NCBI GenBank assembly: GCA_017410165.1
Contig: JAFQRH010000017.1
Span: forward strand, 53,631 to 117,630
Direction of reading: 5' to 3'
Length of the DNA stretch: 64,000 bases
DNA from: Alistipes sp.
GTDB lineage: Bacteria; Bacteroidota; Bacteroidia; Bacteroidales; Rikenellaceae
The notes under the pieces: model-generated
Seen by the model: only the letters and a program-made list of their open reading frames with translations
The model's database searches: none
What the model was told of the DNA's origin: nothing
Program-made: the position numbers and the translations under genes
Shown: positions 36,889 to 45,893 of the stretch, piece by piece
Position numbering within the stretch: the first letter of the stretch is position 1
Layout of the letters: every line of letters begins with the position of its first letter

Positions 36889-37620
36889 ATGAAGAAGGAT
36901 ATGAGTAATAGAGCAGACAAGCAACGCACACGCGAAAACGTGAAGAGTATGTTCGACGACATCGCACCGACGTACGACCGCCTCAACCACATACTCTCGC
37001 TCTCGATCGACCGCCTATGGCGCAGACGTGTTGTTCGCATCGTGCGTCGCGCCGCAGCCAAGCAGATTCTCGATATGGCGACCGGCACGGGCGATTTGGC
37101 AATCGATATGGCTCGCCACATCGACGGTGCAACGATTCTCGGCGCAGACCTCTCGCCCGAGATGCTCGAAGTCGCACGACAAAAGGTCGCACGATTGGGT
37201 TTAACGGAGCGCATCTCGCTCACCGAGTGCGATGCCGAGCACATCAACCTGCCAGACGAGAGTGTCGATGCCGTAACGGTGGCATTCGGTGTTCGCAATT
37301 TCGAGAACCGAGAGGCGTGTCTGCGCGAATTGGCTCGCGTCATACGTCCGGGAGGTACGCTCGTCGTGTTGGAGTTCTCCAACCCGCGCAACGCCTTCAT
37401 CGGTTGGCTCTATCGCATCTACTCACACAAGATACTGCCTGCCATCGGCGGCGCAATCTCGCACAACCGCAACGCATACCAATATCTGCCCGAGTCGGTC
37501 GATACGTTCCCTTCGCCCGAAGAGTTTATGGCGATGCTCTGCAATGCGGGACTCACTGCTCCAAAGGCACGCAGCCAAAGTTTCGGAATCGCTCAAATCT
37601 ACACAGCACAAAAACCCTGA
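36889..37620 (+). CDS. ubiE: Demethylmenaquinone methyltransferase
   Basis: The 243-residue SAM-dependent enzyme makes menaquinone from demethylmenaquinone (also called menG). It has VKSMFDDIAPTYDRLNHILSLSIDRLWRRRVV, the SAM loop LDMATGTGDLAIDMA, VAFGVRNFENREACLRELARVIRPGG and YQYLPESVDTFPSPEEF, all diagnostic. Ubiquinone is not made by Bacteroidales, so menaquinone is the product. It starts immediately after the LolE-like stop; ATG 36901 is an alternative start. Confidence 0.95.
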   Translation: MKKDMSNRADKQRTRENVKSMFDDIAPTYDRLNHILSLSIDRLWRRRVVRIVRRAAAKQILDMATGTGDLAIDMARHIDGATILGADLSPEMLEVARQKVARLGLTERISLTECDAEHINLPDESVDAVTVAFGVRNFENREACLRELARVIRPGGTLVVLEFSNPRNAFIGWLYRIYSHKILPAIGGAISHNRNAYQYLPESVDTFPSPEEFMAMLCNAGLTAPKARSQSFGIAQIYTAQKP

Positions 37621-37626
37621 TACGCT

Positions 37627-38142
37627 ATGAAACACACCTTATATATATTACGTACCGTAATCATCGCACTGATGGTTGCACTCTGCACCACGGGTTGCAA
37701 CAAGCAGAAGATGCGCCAACGCATCGTCGAAAAGGTGGGCATCGAATCGCTCGAAAACATCACCGGCTCGATGGCCGAGGGGTGGCGCGTAACGCTCCGC
37801 ATCAAGAACGAGACGTCATACTCGCCAACCATCGAACAGGGTACGGGTTACGTACTGCTCGACGGCAGCCGCGTTGCCACGTTGCGCCTGATGGAGCCGG
37901 TCCGCATACCTAAACGCCAAACATCGTCGGTTGTCGTTCCGGTCGCGCTCTCGGTCAGCAACCCGCTCAAAGCCATATCGCTCGTAATGCGCCTCGGACA
38001 GAAAAACGTGCGCGGAATAGAGGTCTCGCTCTCGGCAACCATCGAAGTCGCCGGCAGCCGACGTGACATTGCAATCGAACGCATCGCGGCCGATGCCCTA
38101 CTCAATAAACTCGGTTATTCACTCGATAAACTCCAACTATAA
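37627..38142 (+). CDS. Uncharacterised lipoprotein, possibly LEA-like
   Basis: The 171-residue protein has a lipobox signal peptide (ALMVALCTTGC). The rest looks like one beta-sandwich: VTLRIKNETSYSPTIEQGTGYVLLDGSRVATL then VRIPKRQTSSVVVPVALSVSNPLKA. That pattern resembles LEA/WHy-type domains, but this is inference from appearance. It lies 6 bp after ubiE and 1 bp before the SPOR gene, so the four genes from 35656 on form one unit. Confidence 0.75.
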   Translation: MKHTLYILRTVIIALMVALCTTGCNKQKMRQRIVEKVGIESLENITGSMAEGWRVTLRIKNETSYSPTIEQGTGYVLLDGSRVATLRLMEPVRIPKRQTSSVVVPVALSVSNPLKAISLVMRLGQKNVRGIEVSLSATIEVAGSRRDIAIERIAADALLNKLGYSLDKLQL

Positions 38143-38143
38143 G

Positions 38144-38605
38144 ATGAAGAAGATTCTACTTGCAATCGTGGCCCTCGTCGGCGCACAGAGCGTCGATGCG
38201 CAAAACATACGCTCGTTCAAAGAGCACCTCGGCGCACCCGTACGCATCGACTCACTCTCCGTTGTGAACCAGACCGTTACCGTCCGTGAGGTGGGCGATG
38301 CCGCACAGATTGTCGCACAAGCCAACCAACACTCGTCGGCAACCGTTAGCGGATACCGAATTATGATATTTATGAGCAATTCGCAAACCGCACGCAACGA
38401 CGCTTTGGCGGCTCGCGACACGTTTGCTGCAACCTTCCCTGCGCAGCGTTGTTATATCACGTACGAGAACCCGTATTTTAAGGTTGCAGTCGGAAATTAC
38501 ACCACCCAAGAGGAGGCACTCGTACTGCTCGAACGCATCAAACCATCCTTCCCGAAAGCGTTTATAATGCGTGAAAACATCCCGATTATGGAACTTTCAG
38601 AATAA
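38144..38605 (+). CDS. Exported SPOR-domain protein
   Basis: The 153-residue protein has a signal peptide (MKKILLAIVALVGAQSVDAQ) and a C-terminal SPOR domain (about residues 75-150: GYRIMIFMSNSQTARNDALAARDTF, then ENPYFKVAVGNYTTQEEALVLLERIK). SPOR domains bind denuded peptidoglycan at division sites. Upstream frame starts overlap the previous gene; the ATG at 38144 begins the signal peptide. A role in division or wall remodelling is inferred. Confidence 0.85.
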   Translation: MKKILLAIVALVGAQSVDAQNIRSFKEHLGAPVRIDSLSVVNQTVTVREVGDAAQIVAQANQHSSATVSGYRIMIFMSNSQTARNDALAARDTFAATFPAQRCYITYENPYFKVAVGNYTTQEEALVLLERIKPSFPKAFIMRENIPIMELSE

Positions 38606-38641
38606 AAAAGTAGATTTTTTGGATAATTTTTATGGCAAAAA

Positions 38642-38672
38642 TTGTTTTTTTATTCAACTATTTATATTTTTG
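38642..38672 (+). promoter_or_regulatory. Promoter of the small Cys/Pro-rich lipoprotein
   Basis: TTG (38642-38644), 20 bp and TATTTTTG (38665-38672) fit the Bacteroidetes consensus, 37 bp before the ATG. Confidence 0.65.
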
Positions 38673-38708
38673 TAGTCGTACAGATGTTCAATTTAATAAC
38701 AAAGCACT

Positions 38709-38936
38709 ATGAAAAAGATTCTTTCTATGGTTGTTTTGGCTGCCGCTTTTGCAATGGTAGGTTGCTGCGGTACCGCTGATAAGAAGGCATGTGAAACTCC
38801 TTGCGAGCAGCCAGCTTGCTGCGAGCAGTGCGAGGCAGCTCCTGCAGAGGCACCGGTTGAGGCACCTGCTGAAGCTCCTGCAGAGGCACCGGTTGAGGCA
38901 CCTGCTGAGGCACCGGTTGCAGCTCCTGCTGAGTAA
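38709..38936 (+). CDS. Small Cys-rich lipoprotein with Pro-Ala-Glu repeats
   Basis: The 75-residue protein has a lipobox signal peptide ending AFAMVGC (Cys19). A cysteine-rich segment follows (Cys 20, 28, 32, 37, 38, 41), then about 32 residues of APAEAPVE repeats. It has a good promoter before it and a strong terminator after it, so it is its own transcription unit, which supports a real gene. The Pro-Ala-Glu tail could be an extended, acidic spacer. I do not recognise a family; metal binding by the cysteines or an Lpp-like tether are guesses. Confidence 0.8.
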   Translation: MKKILSMVVLAAAFAMVGCCGTADKKACETPCEQPACCEQCEAAPAEAPVEAPAEAPAEAPVEAPAEAPVAAPAE

Positions 38937-38956
38937 TTTTCACACAGCAAAACAGA

Positions 38957-38995
38957 AAGAATCGACTATCCCGAGTGGAGGTCGATTCTTTTTTT
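38957..38995 (+). terminator. Terminator of the small lipoprotein gene
   Basis: AAGAATCGAC pairs with GTCGATTCTT, followed by a run of T. Confidence 0.85.
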
Positions 38996-39123
38996 ATGCC
39001 CCTACCACAAACACTGTCACTGCGCGACAACCCCACAGCATATAAGGGCAAAAAGATGGGAAAATATGGGTTACAGGGCGATTGACCGACGTTTTTGGGC
39101 GTTTCACCGCAACAGACGAGCGT

Positions 39124-39137
39124 AAAACGTACGTTTT
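39124..39137. promoter_or_regulatory. Palindrome AAAACGTACGTTTT upstream of the RND operon
   Basis: This is a perfect 14-bp palindrome 83 bp before the first efflux gene. It sits where a -33 element would be relative to the TATATTCG at 39153-39160. Confidence 0.55.
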
Positions 39138-39152
39138 TTCGCCAAAAATGAC

Positions 39153-39160
39153 TATATTCG
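39153..39160 (+). promoter_or_regulatory. Near-consensus -7 element of the RND operon
   Basis: TATATTCG differs by one base from TAnnTTTG. It lies between two palindromes and 60 bp before the first gene. Confidence 0.4.
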
Positions 39161-39167
39161 TGGTTGA

Positions 39168-39186
39168 TTTTACCCGTAGGGTAAAA
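39168..39186. promoter_or_regulatory. Candidate operator of the RND operon
   Basis: TTTTACCC, 3 bp and GGGTAAAA form a perfect inverted repeat 8 bp downstream of the likely -7 element and 34 bp before the first start codon. This is a typical repressor position. No regulator gene is adjacent. Confidence 0.6.
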
Positions 39187-39219
39187 CTTGAACGGAAAAA
39201 TAACTAAAACTTAAACGAT

Positions 39220-40344
39220 ATGACCGTAAAATCTACACTTTTCAACGTGCTTCTCTGCGCTACGGCACTGACTATATTTGTCGGTTGCGAGGAGGAGAAA
39301 AAGGCAAAACGCAGCCGCGAGTACAATGTAATGGTTCTCGAACCGACTTCGCGCAAACTCTCGTCCGTATATTCGGCGACGATTCGCGGTAAGCAGGACA
39401 TCGACATTCGTCCGAAGGTACAGGGCTACATCACCGACATCTATGTCAAGGAGGGCTCGATTGTCAGCAAGGGTCAGACGCTGTTCGTCATCGACCAAGT
39501 GCCTTACGAGGCGGCGTTGCAGACCGCAATCGCCAACGTCGATGTGGCACAGGCGGCCGTTGATGCTGCGCAACTGACTGCGACCAGCAAGGAGTTGCTC
39601 TTCGAGCAGAACATCATCTCGGACTTCGACCTGAATATGGCTCGCACCACTCTCGCCAGCGAAAAAGCACAACTTGCGCAGGCGAAGGCCAATGAGGTGA
39701 ACGCCCGCAACAACCTCTCATATACGCTGGTAAAGAGTCCGGCGGATGGCGTGGTTGGTATGCTTCCGTTCCGTGTAGGTACGCTCGTAAGCCCGTCGGA
39801 TTCGACCCCGATGACCACCGTGTCGAACAACTCGGAGATGTACGTCTATTTCTCGATGACCGAGTCGCAGGTACTCTCGCTCACTCGTGAGCACGGCTCG
39901 CTCGAAGCCGCCCTGCACGCAATGCCATCCATCGAGTTGCAACTCAGCGACGGCACAATCTACAAAGAGAAGGGTCGCATCGAGGCAATCAGCGGTATTA
40001 TCGACCCTACGACCGGTTCGGTTACCGTTCGCGCCAAGTTCCCTAACTCGCGTCGTCTGCTCTTGTCGGGCGGCTCGGGTAGCGTGATTCTTCCGCACAA
40101 GGCCGAAGGTTGCATCGTGATTCCGCAGTCGGCAACCTACGAGATTCAGGATAAGGTCTATGTCTATACTGTCAAAGAGGGTAAGGCACACTCGCAGATT
40201 ATCGGCGTGTTCAACATCAGCAACGGCCGCGAGTATGTCGTTGAGGCAGGCCTCGAAAAGGGCGACACGATTGTTGTCGAGGGCGTAGGTTTGTTGCGCG
40301 AGAACGACCAAATCAAGATTAAAGAGGTTATCAAAGCAGAATAA
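39220..40344 (+). CDS. RND efflux periplasmic adaptor (membrane fusion protein)
   Basis: The 374-residue AcrA-type adaptor has a lipobox signal peptide (ALTIFVGC) and a barrel-sandwich/lipoyl half (IRGKQDIDIRPKVQGYITDIYVKEGSIVSKGQTLFVIDQ). A helical hairpin follows (about residues 95-160), then the second lipoyl half (NLSYTLVKSPADGVVGML) and beta-barrel domains. It links the inner-membrane pump and the outer-membrane channel encoded next. Start at 39220 gives a complete signal peptide. Confidence 0.94.
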   Translation: MTVKSTLFNVLLCATALTIFVGCEEEKKAKRSREYNVMVLEPTSRKLSSVYSATIRGKQDIDIRPKVQGYITDIYVKEGSIVSKGQTLFVIDQVPYEAALQTAIANVDVAQAAVDAAQLTATSKELLFEQNIISDFDLNMARTTLASEKAQLAQAKANEVNARNNLSYTLVKSPADGVVGMLPFRVGTLVSPSDSTPMTTVSNNSEMYVYFSMTESQVLSLTREHGSLEAALHAMPSIELQLSDGTIYKEKGRIEAISGIIDPTTGSVTVRAKFPNSRRLLLSGGSGSVILPHKAEGCIVIPQSATYEIQDKVYVYTVKEGKAHSQIIGVFNISNGREYVVEAGLEKGDTIVVEGVGLLRENDQIKIKEVIKAE

Positions 40345-40364
40345 TTTAGAGCAGACAAGAGACA

Positions 40365-43300
40365 ATGAATATAAAGACATTCATCGAACGACCCGTCCTC
40401 TCGTCCGTCATCTCGATTGTAATCGTCATCGGCGGTCTGATTGGACTTGCGGTATTGCCCATCGAGCGTTATCCGAATATTGCGCCTCCGACAATCCGCG
40501 TAAATGCAACATACACCGGTGCAAGCGCCGAGACGGTGCAGAAAGCCGTAATCGTTCCACTCGAAGAGGCAATCAACGGTGTGGAAAATATGACGTATAT
40601 GACCTCGTCGGCAACCAACAACGGTAGCGCGAGCATTCAGGTATATTTCAAGCAGGGCACCAACCCAGATATGGCGGCTGTCAATGTGCAGAACTGCGTT
40701 TCGCGTGCCACCCGACAACTCCCATCGGAGGTAACCGACGTCGGTGTGACCGTCCGCAAGCGTCAGACCAACATCTTGGAGCAGATAGCCGTTTTCAGTC
40801 CGAACGGCACGTACGATCGTACGTTTATTGCCAACTACATCAAAATCAACCTCGTGCCTGCTATCTCGCGTATTCCGGGCGTAGGTGACGTTGATGTGCG
40901 TGGTGCCGATTACAGTATGCGTATATGGCTCAAACCCGACGTGATGGCACAATACAAACTCGTGCCGTCGGACATCTCGTCGGCTCTGGGCGAGCAGAAT
41001 ATCGAGGCAGCAACCGGTGCGCTGGGCGAGAACTCCGACCAGACGTTCCAATACTCGATGCGATACAAGGGTCGTTTGGAGACGCCCGAGCAGTTCGAGA
41101 ATATCGTCATCCGCGCGCTGTCGAACGGCGAGGTGTTGCGCTTGAAGGATGTTGCAGAGATTGAGCTCGGTACGCAGTCGTATCTGTACATCGGCGAGGT
41201 AAACGGTGCGCCGGGTACATCGTTCAACGTATATCAAACCCCGGGTTCGAACGCAACGGAGGTTATCAACCAGATTGATGCCTATCTGGAAAAGGCAAAA
41301 GAGGACTTCCCGAAAGACCTCGAAATGGTCGTTCTGTCGAGCTCGAACGACTTCCTCTACGCCTCGATTAAGAACGTAGTTCGCACACTCTTGGAGGCAA
41401 TCATCTTGGTTATCTTGGTGGTATTCGTCTTCCTGCGCGACCTGCGCTCGACGCTCATCCCGCTCGTTGCAACCATCGTGTCGATTATCGGAACATTTAT
41501 GTTCCTATTCTTCTTCGGCTTCTCGATCAACCTGCTCACACTCTTCGCCCTCGTGCTCTCGATTGGTGTGGTTGTGGATGATGCGATTATTGTGGTTGAG
41601 GCCGTACAGTCGAAGTTCGATGCCGGCTATCGTTCGGCTCACAAGGCGGCTGTCGATGCAATGCACGGCGTAACCACCGCCCTCATCACTTCGACGTTGG
41701 TATTTATGGCGGTGTTTATCCCTGTATCGCTGATGGGCGGCACGTCGGGTATCTTCTACACGCAGTTCGGTCTGACGATGGCCGTAGCGGTAGGTATCTC
41801 GGCAATCAACGCCCTCACGCTCAGCCCTGCACTCTGCGCAATGTTGCTCAAACCGAAGGACGAGCACGGCAACGAGGTTAAGCGTTCGATCGGTCAGCGT
41901 TTGAGTGATGCGTTCGAGAGCGCGTTCAACGCTGTCACCAAGCGATATATGAAGGGTGTCGGTTTCTTCCTTCGCCACAAAGTGACGACGGGCGTCGTGG
42001 TGCTCGCAGGTTTTGGTCTGCTCATCTACTTTATGAACAACACCAAGACGGGTCTCATCCCGCGCGAGGATATCGGTACGGTACGTATCGACGTTTCGAC
42101 CCCTCCGGGCAGTTCGCTTGCCCACACGAAGGAGGTGATGGACCGCATCGACCGCGAGGTAGTAAGCCATATCGACGAGTGCCACGCATATCTGAATATG
42201 GCAGGTTTCGGTATGACCACCGGTGCCGGTTCGTCGTACGGTAACTTTACCCTGCGACTCAAACATTGGGACGAGCGTCCGGGCAAGGAGCATAGTGTAT
42301 TCGACATTATGGAGCGCGTGAAGGAGTACTCGACCAACATAAACGAGGCAACACTCTTCGCAACCTCGCCTGCGATGATTCCGGGCTACGGTGCGACCAA
42401 CGGTTTCGAGGTGCATATCCAGGACCGTAAGGGTGGTACAATCGAGGATTTGGCCGATGTGACCACACAATTTGTTGCCGAGTTGGAGGCACGTCCGGAG
42501 ATTGGTTCGGCTCGTACGTCGTTCAACCCTCGCTTCCCGCAGTACCAGATTGATGTCGATGCTGTGAAGTGCAAGAGAGCCGGAACATCGCCAAAAGAGG
42601 TTTTGGAGGTGCTGAACGGCTACTATGGCGGACGTCTTTCGACCCGATTCAACCGCTTCACCAAACTCTATCAGGTGCAGGTGCAGGCCGATCCGCGCTA
42701 TCGTGTCGATTTGCACACGCTCAACAATATCTTCATCCGCATCGGAGGCGAAATGGCACCTATCAGCCAATTCGTATCGCTCAAAAAGATATATGCGCCG
42801 GAGAATCTCTCGCGTTTCAATATGTTCCCATCCATCTCCGTAAACGGTCGTGCGGCAGACGGCTACTCGTCGGGTGACGCAATCCGTGCCGTGAACGAGG
42901 TGGCAAGCGAGGTGTTGCCTATCGGCTACGGCTTCGACTTCGGAGGTATTGCCCGTGAGGAGGCGATGAGTGGCAACAATACGGCCATCATCTTCGTCAT
43001 CTGTATTCTGTTGATTTACCTGATTCTGTGCGCACTCTACGAGAGTTTCTTCGTACCGTTCGCCGTTATTCTGACCGTGCCTATCGGTCTGTTCGGTAGT
43101 TTTGCGTTCGCAAATATGATGGGTTTGGAGAACAATATCTACCTGCAAACGGGTCTGATTATGCTCATCGGCCTGTTGTCGAAGACCGCCATCCTCATCA
43201 CCGAGTACGCCTGCGAGCGTCGCCGTCAGGGTCTGACCATCTACGAGGCAGCATACGAGGCAAGCCGCGAGCGTTTCCGCCCGATTATGATGACCGTCCT

Positions 43301-43505
43301 CACGATGGTATTCGGTATGATTCCGTTGATGTTCTCGACGGGTGTGGGCGCAAACGGTAACAACACATTGGGTGCAGGCGTTGTCGGCGGTATGGTTATC
43401 GGTACGTTGGCACTGATATTCCTCGTGCCGGCACTCTTCATCGTGTTCCAGACCATTCAGGAGAGAGTCGTTACGAGAAAACAAACTATTATGGAGGAGG
43501 AGTAA
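40365..43505 (+). CDS. RND multidrug efflux pump, HAE1/AcrB type
   Basis: The 1046-residue inner-membrane pump has 12 expected helices and two large periplasmic loops. It shows IKTFIERPVLSSVISIVIVIGGLIGLAVLPIERYPNIAPP at the start, the TM4 motif IGVVVDDAIIVVEAV with the Asp pair of the proton relay, FMAVFIPVSLMGGTSG, and GLLSKTAILITEYA in TM10. Length is standard. It uses proton flow to export drugs, bile salts or similar compounds with the adaptor and channel of this operon. Confidence 0.96.
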   Translation: MNIKTFIERPVLSSVISIVIVIGGLIGLAVLPIERYPNIAPPTIRVNATYTGASAETVQKAVIVPLEEAINGVENMTYMTSSATNNGSASIQVYFKQGTNPDMAAVNVQNCVSRATRQLPSEVTDVGVTVRKRQTNILEQIAVFSPNGTYDRTFIANYIKINLVPAISRIPGVGDVDVRGADYSMRIWLKPDVMAQYKLVPSDISSALGEQNIEAATGALGENSDQTFQYSMRYKGRLETPEQFENIVIRALSNGEVLRLKDVAEIELGTQSYLYIGEVNGAPGTSFNVYQTPGSNATEVINQIDAYLEKAKEDFPKDLEMVVLSSSNDFLYASIKNVVRTLLEAIILVILVVFVFLRDLRSTLIPLVATIVSIIGTFMFLFFFGFSINLLTLFALVLSIGVVVDDAIIVVEAVQSKFDAGYRSAHKAAVDAMHGVTTALITSTLVFMAVFIPVSLMGGTSGIFYTQFGLTMAVAVGISAINALTLSPALCAMLLKPKDEHGNEVKRSIGQRLSDAFESAFNAVTKRYMKGVGFFLRHKVTTGVVVLAGFGLLIYFMNNTKTGLIPREDIGTVRIDVSTPPGSSLAHTKEVMDRIDREVVSHIDECHAYLNMAGFGMTTGAGSSYGNFTLRLKHWDERPGKEHSVFDIMERVKEYSTNINEATLFATSPAMIPGYGATNGFEVHIQDRKGGTIEDLADVTTQFVAELEARPEIGSARTSFNPRFPQYQIDVDAVKCKRAGTSPKEVLEVLNGYYGGRLSTRFNRFTKLYQVQVQADPRYRVDLHTLNNIFIRIGGEMAPISQFVSLKKIYAPENLSRFNMFPSISVNGRAADGYSSGDAIRAVNEVASEVLPIGYGFDFGGIAREEAMSGNNTAIIFVICILLIYLILCALYESFFVPFAVILTVPIGLFGSFAFANMMGLENNIYLQTGLIMLIGLLSKTAILITEYACERRRQGLTIYEAAYEASRERFRPIMMTVLTMVFGMIPLMFSTGVGANGNNTLGAGVVGGMVIGTLALIFLVPALFIVFQTIQERVVTRKQTIMEEE

Positions 43506-43509
43506 GCAG

Positions 43510-44919
43510 ATGAAACGCATTATCATAACACTCACCGTAGCCCTCGCACTGTCGAGTTGCTCGGTATTCAAGAAATATTCACGTCCGGAGAGCATCTCGA
43601 CCGACTCGCTCTTCGGCAAAGAGGTAATCACAACCGATAGCACATCCATCGCCGACATCGGCTGGCGCGACTTCTTCACCGATCCTCATCTGCAAGCACT
43701 CATCGAGACCGGCTTGAAGAACAATGCCGATATGCGTATCGCGGCACAGCGCGTGACCGAGGCACAGGCGGCTATGCGAACAGCACGTCTTGCATTCCTG
43801 CCATCGTTCACCTTCTCGCCAAGTTTTTCGACAAGCAGCAACATCGGCCAGTCGTCGTCCTACTCCTACTCGTTGCCGATTACGGCCGGCTGGGAGATAG
43901 ATATCGCAGGTCGCACGCTCAACAACAAGCGTAAGGCCGTTGCCGCATACGAGCAGAGCAAACTCTATCGCCGCAGCGTGCAGACATCGCTCATCAGCTC
44001 GATTGCCAACTGCTACTACACGTTGTTGATGCTCGACGCGCAGCAAGAGATTTCGCGCACGACAGCCGCCTCGTGGAAAGAGAACGTCCGCATTATGAAG
44101 GCGATGAAGCAGGCAGGTATGACCAACGAGGCATCCGTCTCGCAAACCGAGGCAAACTCCTGTTCGATTGACGCCTCGCTGTTCGATTTGGAGTACGACA
44201 TCGTGCAGGTCGAAAATTCGCTTGCACTGCTGCTCGGCACCGTTCCGCAGCACTTCGAGCGCGGCAACATCCACAGCCAGCGTCTTTGCGAGGAGCTGCT
44301 CGTCGGCGTTCCGGCTCAACTGCTCGCGCGTCGTCCCGACGTGCAGAGCGCAGAGCGTGCTTTGGAGCAGGCCTTCTACAATACGAACTTCGCACGTGCC
44401 GACCTCTACCCTTCGCTTAAATTGAGCGGCTCGATTGGTTGGAATCCGGCATCGTGGCTGGTTTCGTTCGTCGCCAACCTCGCAACCGACATCTTCAACG
44501 CCGGCAAGAAGCGTGCGGCACTCACCATCGCCAAAGCCCAGCAGGAGGAGCAACTCATCGCCTTCCAGCAGACTCTGCTCGAAGCGGGTAGCGAGGTGAA
44601 TGATGCACTCGCAAAATGTCAGGCGGCACGCAACAAGACCGACGTCCGTCTGCGTCAGATTGCTGCGTTGGAGAGTGCAGTAAACAGCACCCGCCAACTT
44701 ATGAGCCACTCGGAATCGACCTACCTCGAAGTGCTTACCGCACAGCAAGCGTTGCTCTCGGCGCAGTTGTCGCAGATTGCCGACCGTTTTGAGGAGATTC
44801 AGGGTACAATCAACCTCTACAAAGCCCTCGGCGGTGGTGCCGATGAGGAGCCGGAGGTGGAGCAAGAGCAGGAGGGCAAACGCAAAAAGCAAAACCGACG
44901 CAACAAAAAAGCAAAATAG
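43510..44919 (+). CDS. TolC/OprM-like outer-membrane efflux lipoprotein
   Basis: The 469-residue protein has a lipobox signal peptide (ALALSSC, Cys17) and the two OEP repeats (about residues 60-245 and 265-440). Family sequence includes DIGWRDFFTDPHLQALIETGLKNNADMRIAAQRV and LLARRPDVQSAERALEQAFYNTNFARADLYPSLKLSGSIGW. It ends with a charged Lys/Arg/Glu-rich tail (EQEGKRKKQNRRNKKAK) unusual for an OprM. It starts 4 bp after the pump gene. Confidence 0.94.
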   Translation: MKRIIITLTVALALSSCSVFKKYSRPESISTDSLFGKEVITTDSTSIADIGWRDFFTDPHLQALIETGLKNNADMRIAAQRVTEAQAAMRTARLAFLPSFTFSPSFSTSSNIGQSSSYSYSLPITAGWEIDIAGRTLNNKRKAVAAYEQSKLYRRSVQTSLISSIANCYYTLLMLDAQQEISRTTAASWKENVRIMKAMKQAGMTNEASVSQTEANSCSIDASLFDLEYDIVQVENSLALLLGTVPQHFERGNIHSQRLCEELLVGVPAQLLARRPDVQSAERALEQAFYNTNFARADLYPSLKLSGSIGWNPASWLVSFVANLATDIFNAGKKRAALTIAKAQQEEQLIAFQQTLLEAGSEVNDALAKCQAARNKTDVRLRQIAALESAVNSTRQLMSHSESTYLEVLTAQQALLSAQLSQIADRFEEIQGTINLYKALGGGADEEPEVEQEQEGKRKKQNRRNKKAK

Positions 44920-44964
44920 GGGGCAGAAGTGTAGCGTTTCGGTCGAAAAATCGAAGCCAAGATA

Positions 44965-44994
44965 TTGCTATTTGGTAAATTCTTCGTATATTTG
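44965..44994 (+). promoter_or_regulatory. Promoter of the rpmB-rpmG operon
   Basis: TTG (44965-44967), 19 bp and TATATTTG (44987-44994) fit the Bacteroidetes consensus, about 50 bp before rpmB. Confidence 0.68.
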
Positions 44995-45047
44995 CACGCT
45001 CTATGGAAAAATTCGTAGAGCAGAAACTAAAAAACAGTATTAACAAA

Positions 45048-45281
45048 ATGAAAGTCTGCGAAATTACAGGTAAGGTAGCCGTAGTGGGAAACAATGTTTC
45101 GCACTCGAACCTCAAAACCAAGCGCAAGTTCAGCCCAAATCTGAAAACAAAGCGTTTCTGGTCGGAGGAGGAAGGTCGCTGGATTACTCTTAAAGTATCC
45201 GCTGCCGGAATGAAAACAATTAACAAAAAGGGTCTCGCGACCGCTCTCAAAGAGGCAGTTGCTCCCAAGAAAGTTTACTAA
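45048..45281 (+). CDS. rpmB: 50S ribosomal protein L28
   Basis: The 77-residue basic protein begins MKVCEITGKVAVVGNNVSHSN and contains KRKFSPNLKTKRFW and GMKTINKKG, typical of L28. The frame is open for 15 further codons upstream, but these overlap the promoter/leader. It heads the rpmB-rpmG-DUF4295 operon. Confidence 0.95.
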   Translation: MKVCEITGKVAVVGNNVSHSNLKTKRKFSPNLKTKRFWSEEEGRWITLKVSAAGMKTINKKGLATALKEAVAPKKVY

Positions 45282-45297
45282 AATCTATTAAGTCAAA

Positions 45298-45480
45298 ATG
45301 GCAAAGAAAGGTAACAGAGTTCAGGTGATTCTCGAATGCACCGAACAGAAGGAGAGTGGCGTACCGGGAATGTCGCGTTACATCACCACCAAAAACAAGA
45401 AGAACACCCCGGAGCGTTTGGAGCGCAAGAAGTACAATCCGTACTTGAAGAGGGTAACATTGCATCGTGAAATTAAATAA
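45298..45480 (+). CDS. rpmG: 50S ribosomal protein L33
   Basis: The 60-residue protein has the L33 signature [37 protein letters not shown]. It lacks the zinc-binding CxxC pairs, so it is a zinc-independent (C-minus) form. It follows rpmB by 16 bp. Confidence 0.95.
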   Translation: MAKKGNRVQVILECTEQKESGVPGMSRYITTKNKKNTPERLERKKYNPYLKRVTLHREIK

Positions 45481-45492
45481 AAGTAGTGCGTT

Positions 45493-45642
45493 ATGGCAAA
45501 GAAAGTAGTCGCAACCCTCAAAACCGGTGTAGGTAAGCAGTTTACCAAGTGCATCAAGATGGTTAAGTCGGAGAAAACCGGTGCCTATATCTTCAAGGAG
45601 GCAGTTCTTCCGAACGATCAGGTTGCAGAGTTTATGAAATAA
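45493..45642 (+). CDS. DUF4295 small basic protein
   Basis: This 49-residue protein starts MAKKVVATLKTGVGKQFTK and ends NDQVAEFMK. It is lysine-rich and lies 12 bp after rpmG, the usual place of DUF4295 in Bacteroidetes. Its function is unknown; a ribosome-associated role is inferred from this fixed neighbourhood. Confidence 0.9.
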   Translation: MAKKVVATLKTGVGKQFTKCIKMVKSEKTGAYIFKEAVLPNDQVAEFMK

Positions 45643-45685
45643 TTCAAACTCTCGGCAACAATGTGTTAAGGGCATCCGCTCTTTA

Positions 45686-45727
45686 CACAAAAGGTCTTTC
45701 CGAAATGGGAAGGCCTTTTGTGTTTCT
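45686..45727 (+). terminator. Terminator of the rpmB operon
   Basis: ACAAAAGG-CTTTCC pairs with GGGAAG-CCTTTTGT with minor mismatches, followed by GTTTCT. Confidence 0.75.
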
Positions 45728-45893
45728 ATACCCTACCACCTCCTATATCCAACCCCACTACGACCACGCCCATATCCGCACCTATGCCCGTACCGTAGCA
45801 ACCGAGCAACAAACAACGAGCGGCGAACGCCCCCACAAGCAACCGACGACCGAGCGACCAACCGAGCAGCCCCCCCCCACTGAACGCTCCCAC

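Noticed and set aside
41505..43679. 724-codon minus-strand frame inside the RND pump gene
   Set aside because: His/Arg/Glu-rich shadow of a strongly supported gene; no signal, motif or promoter.
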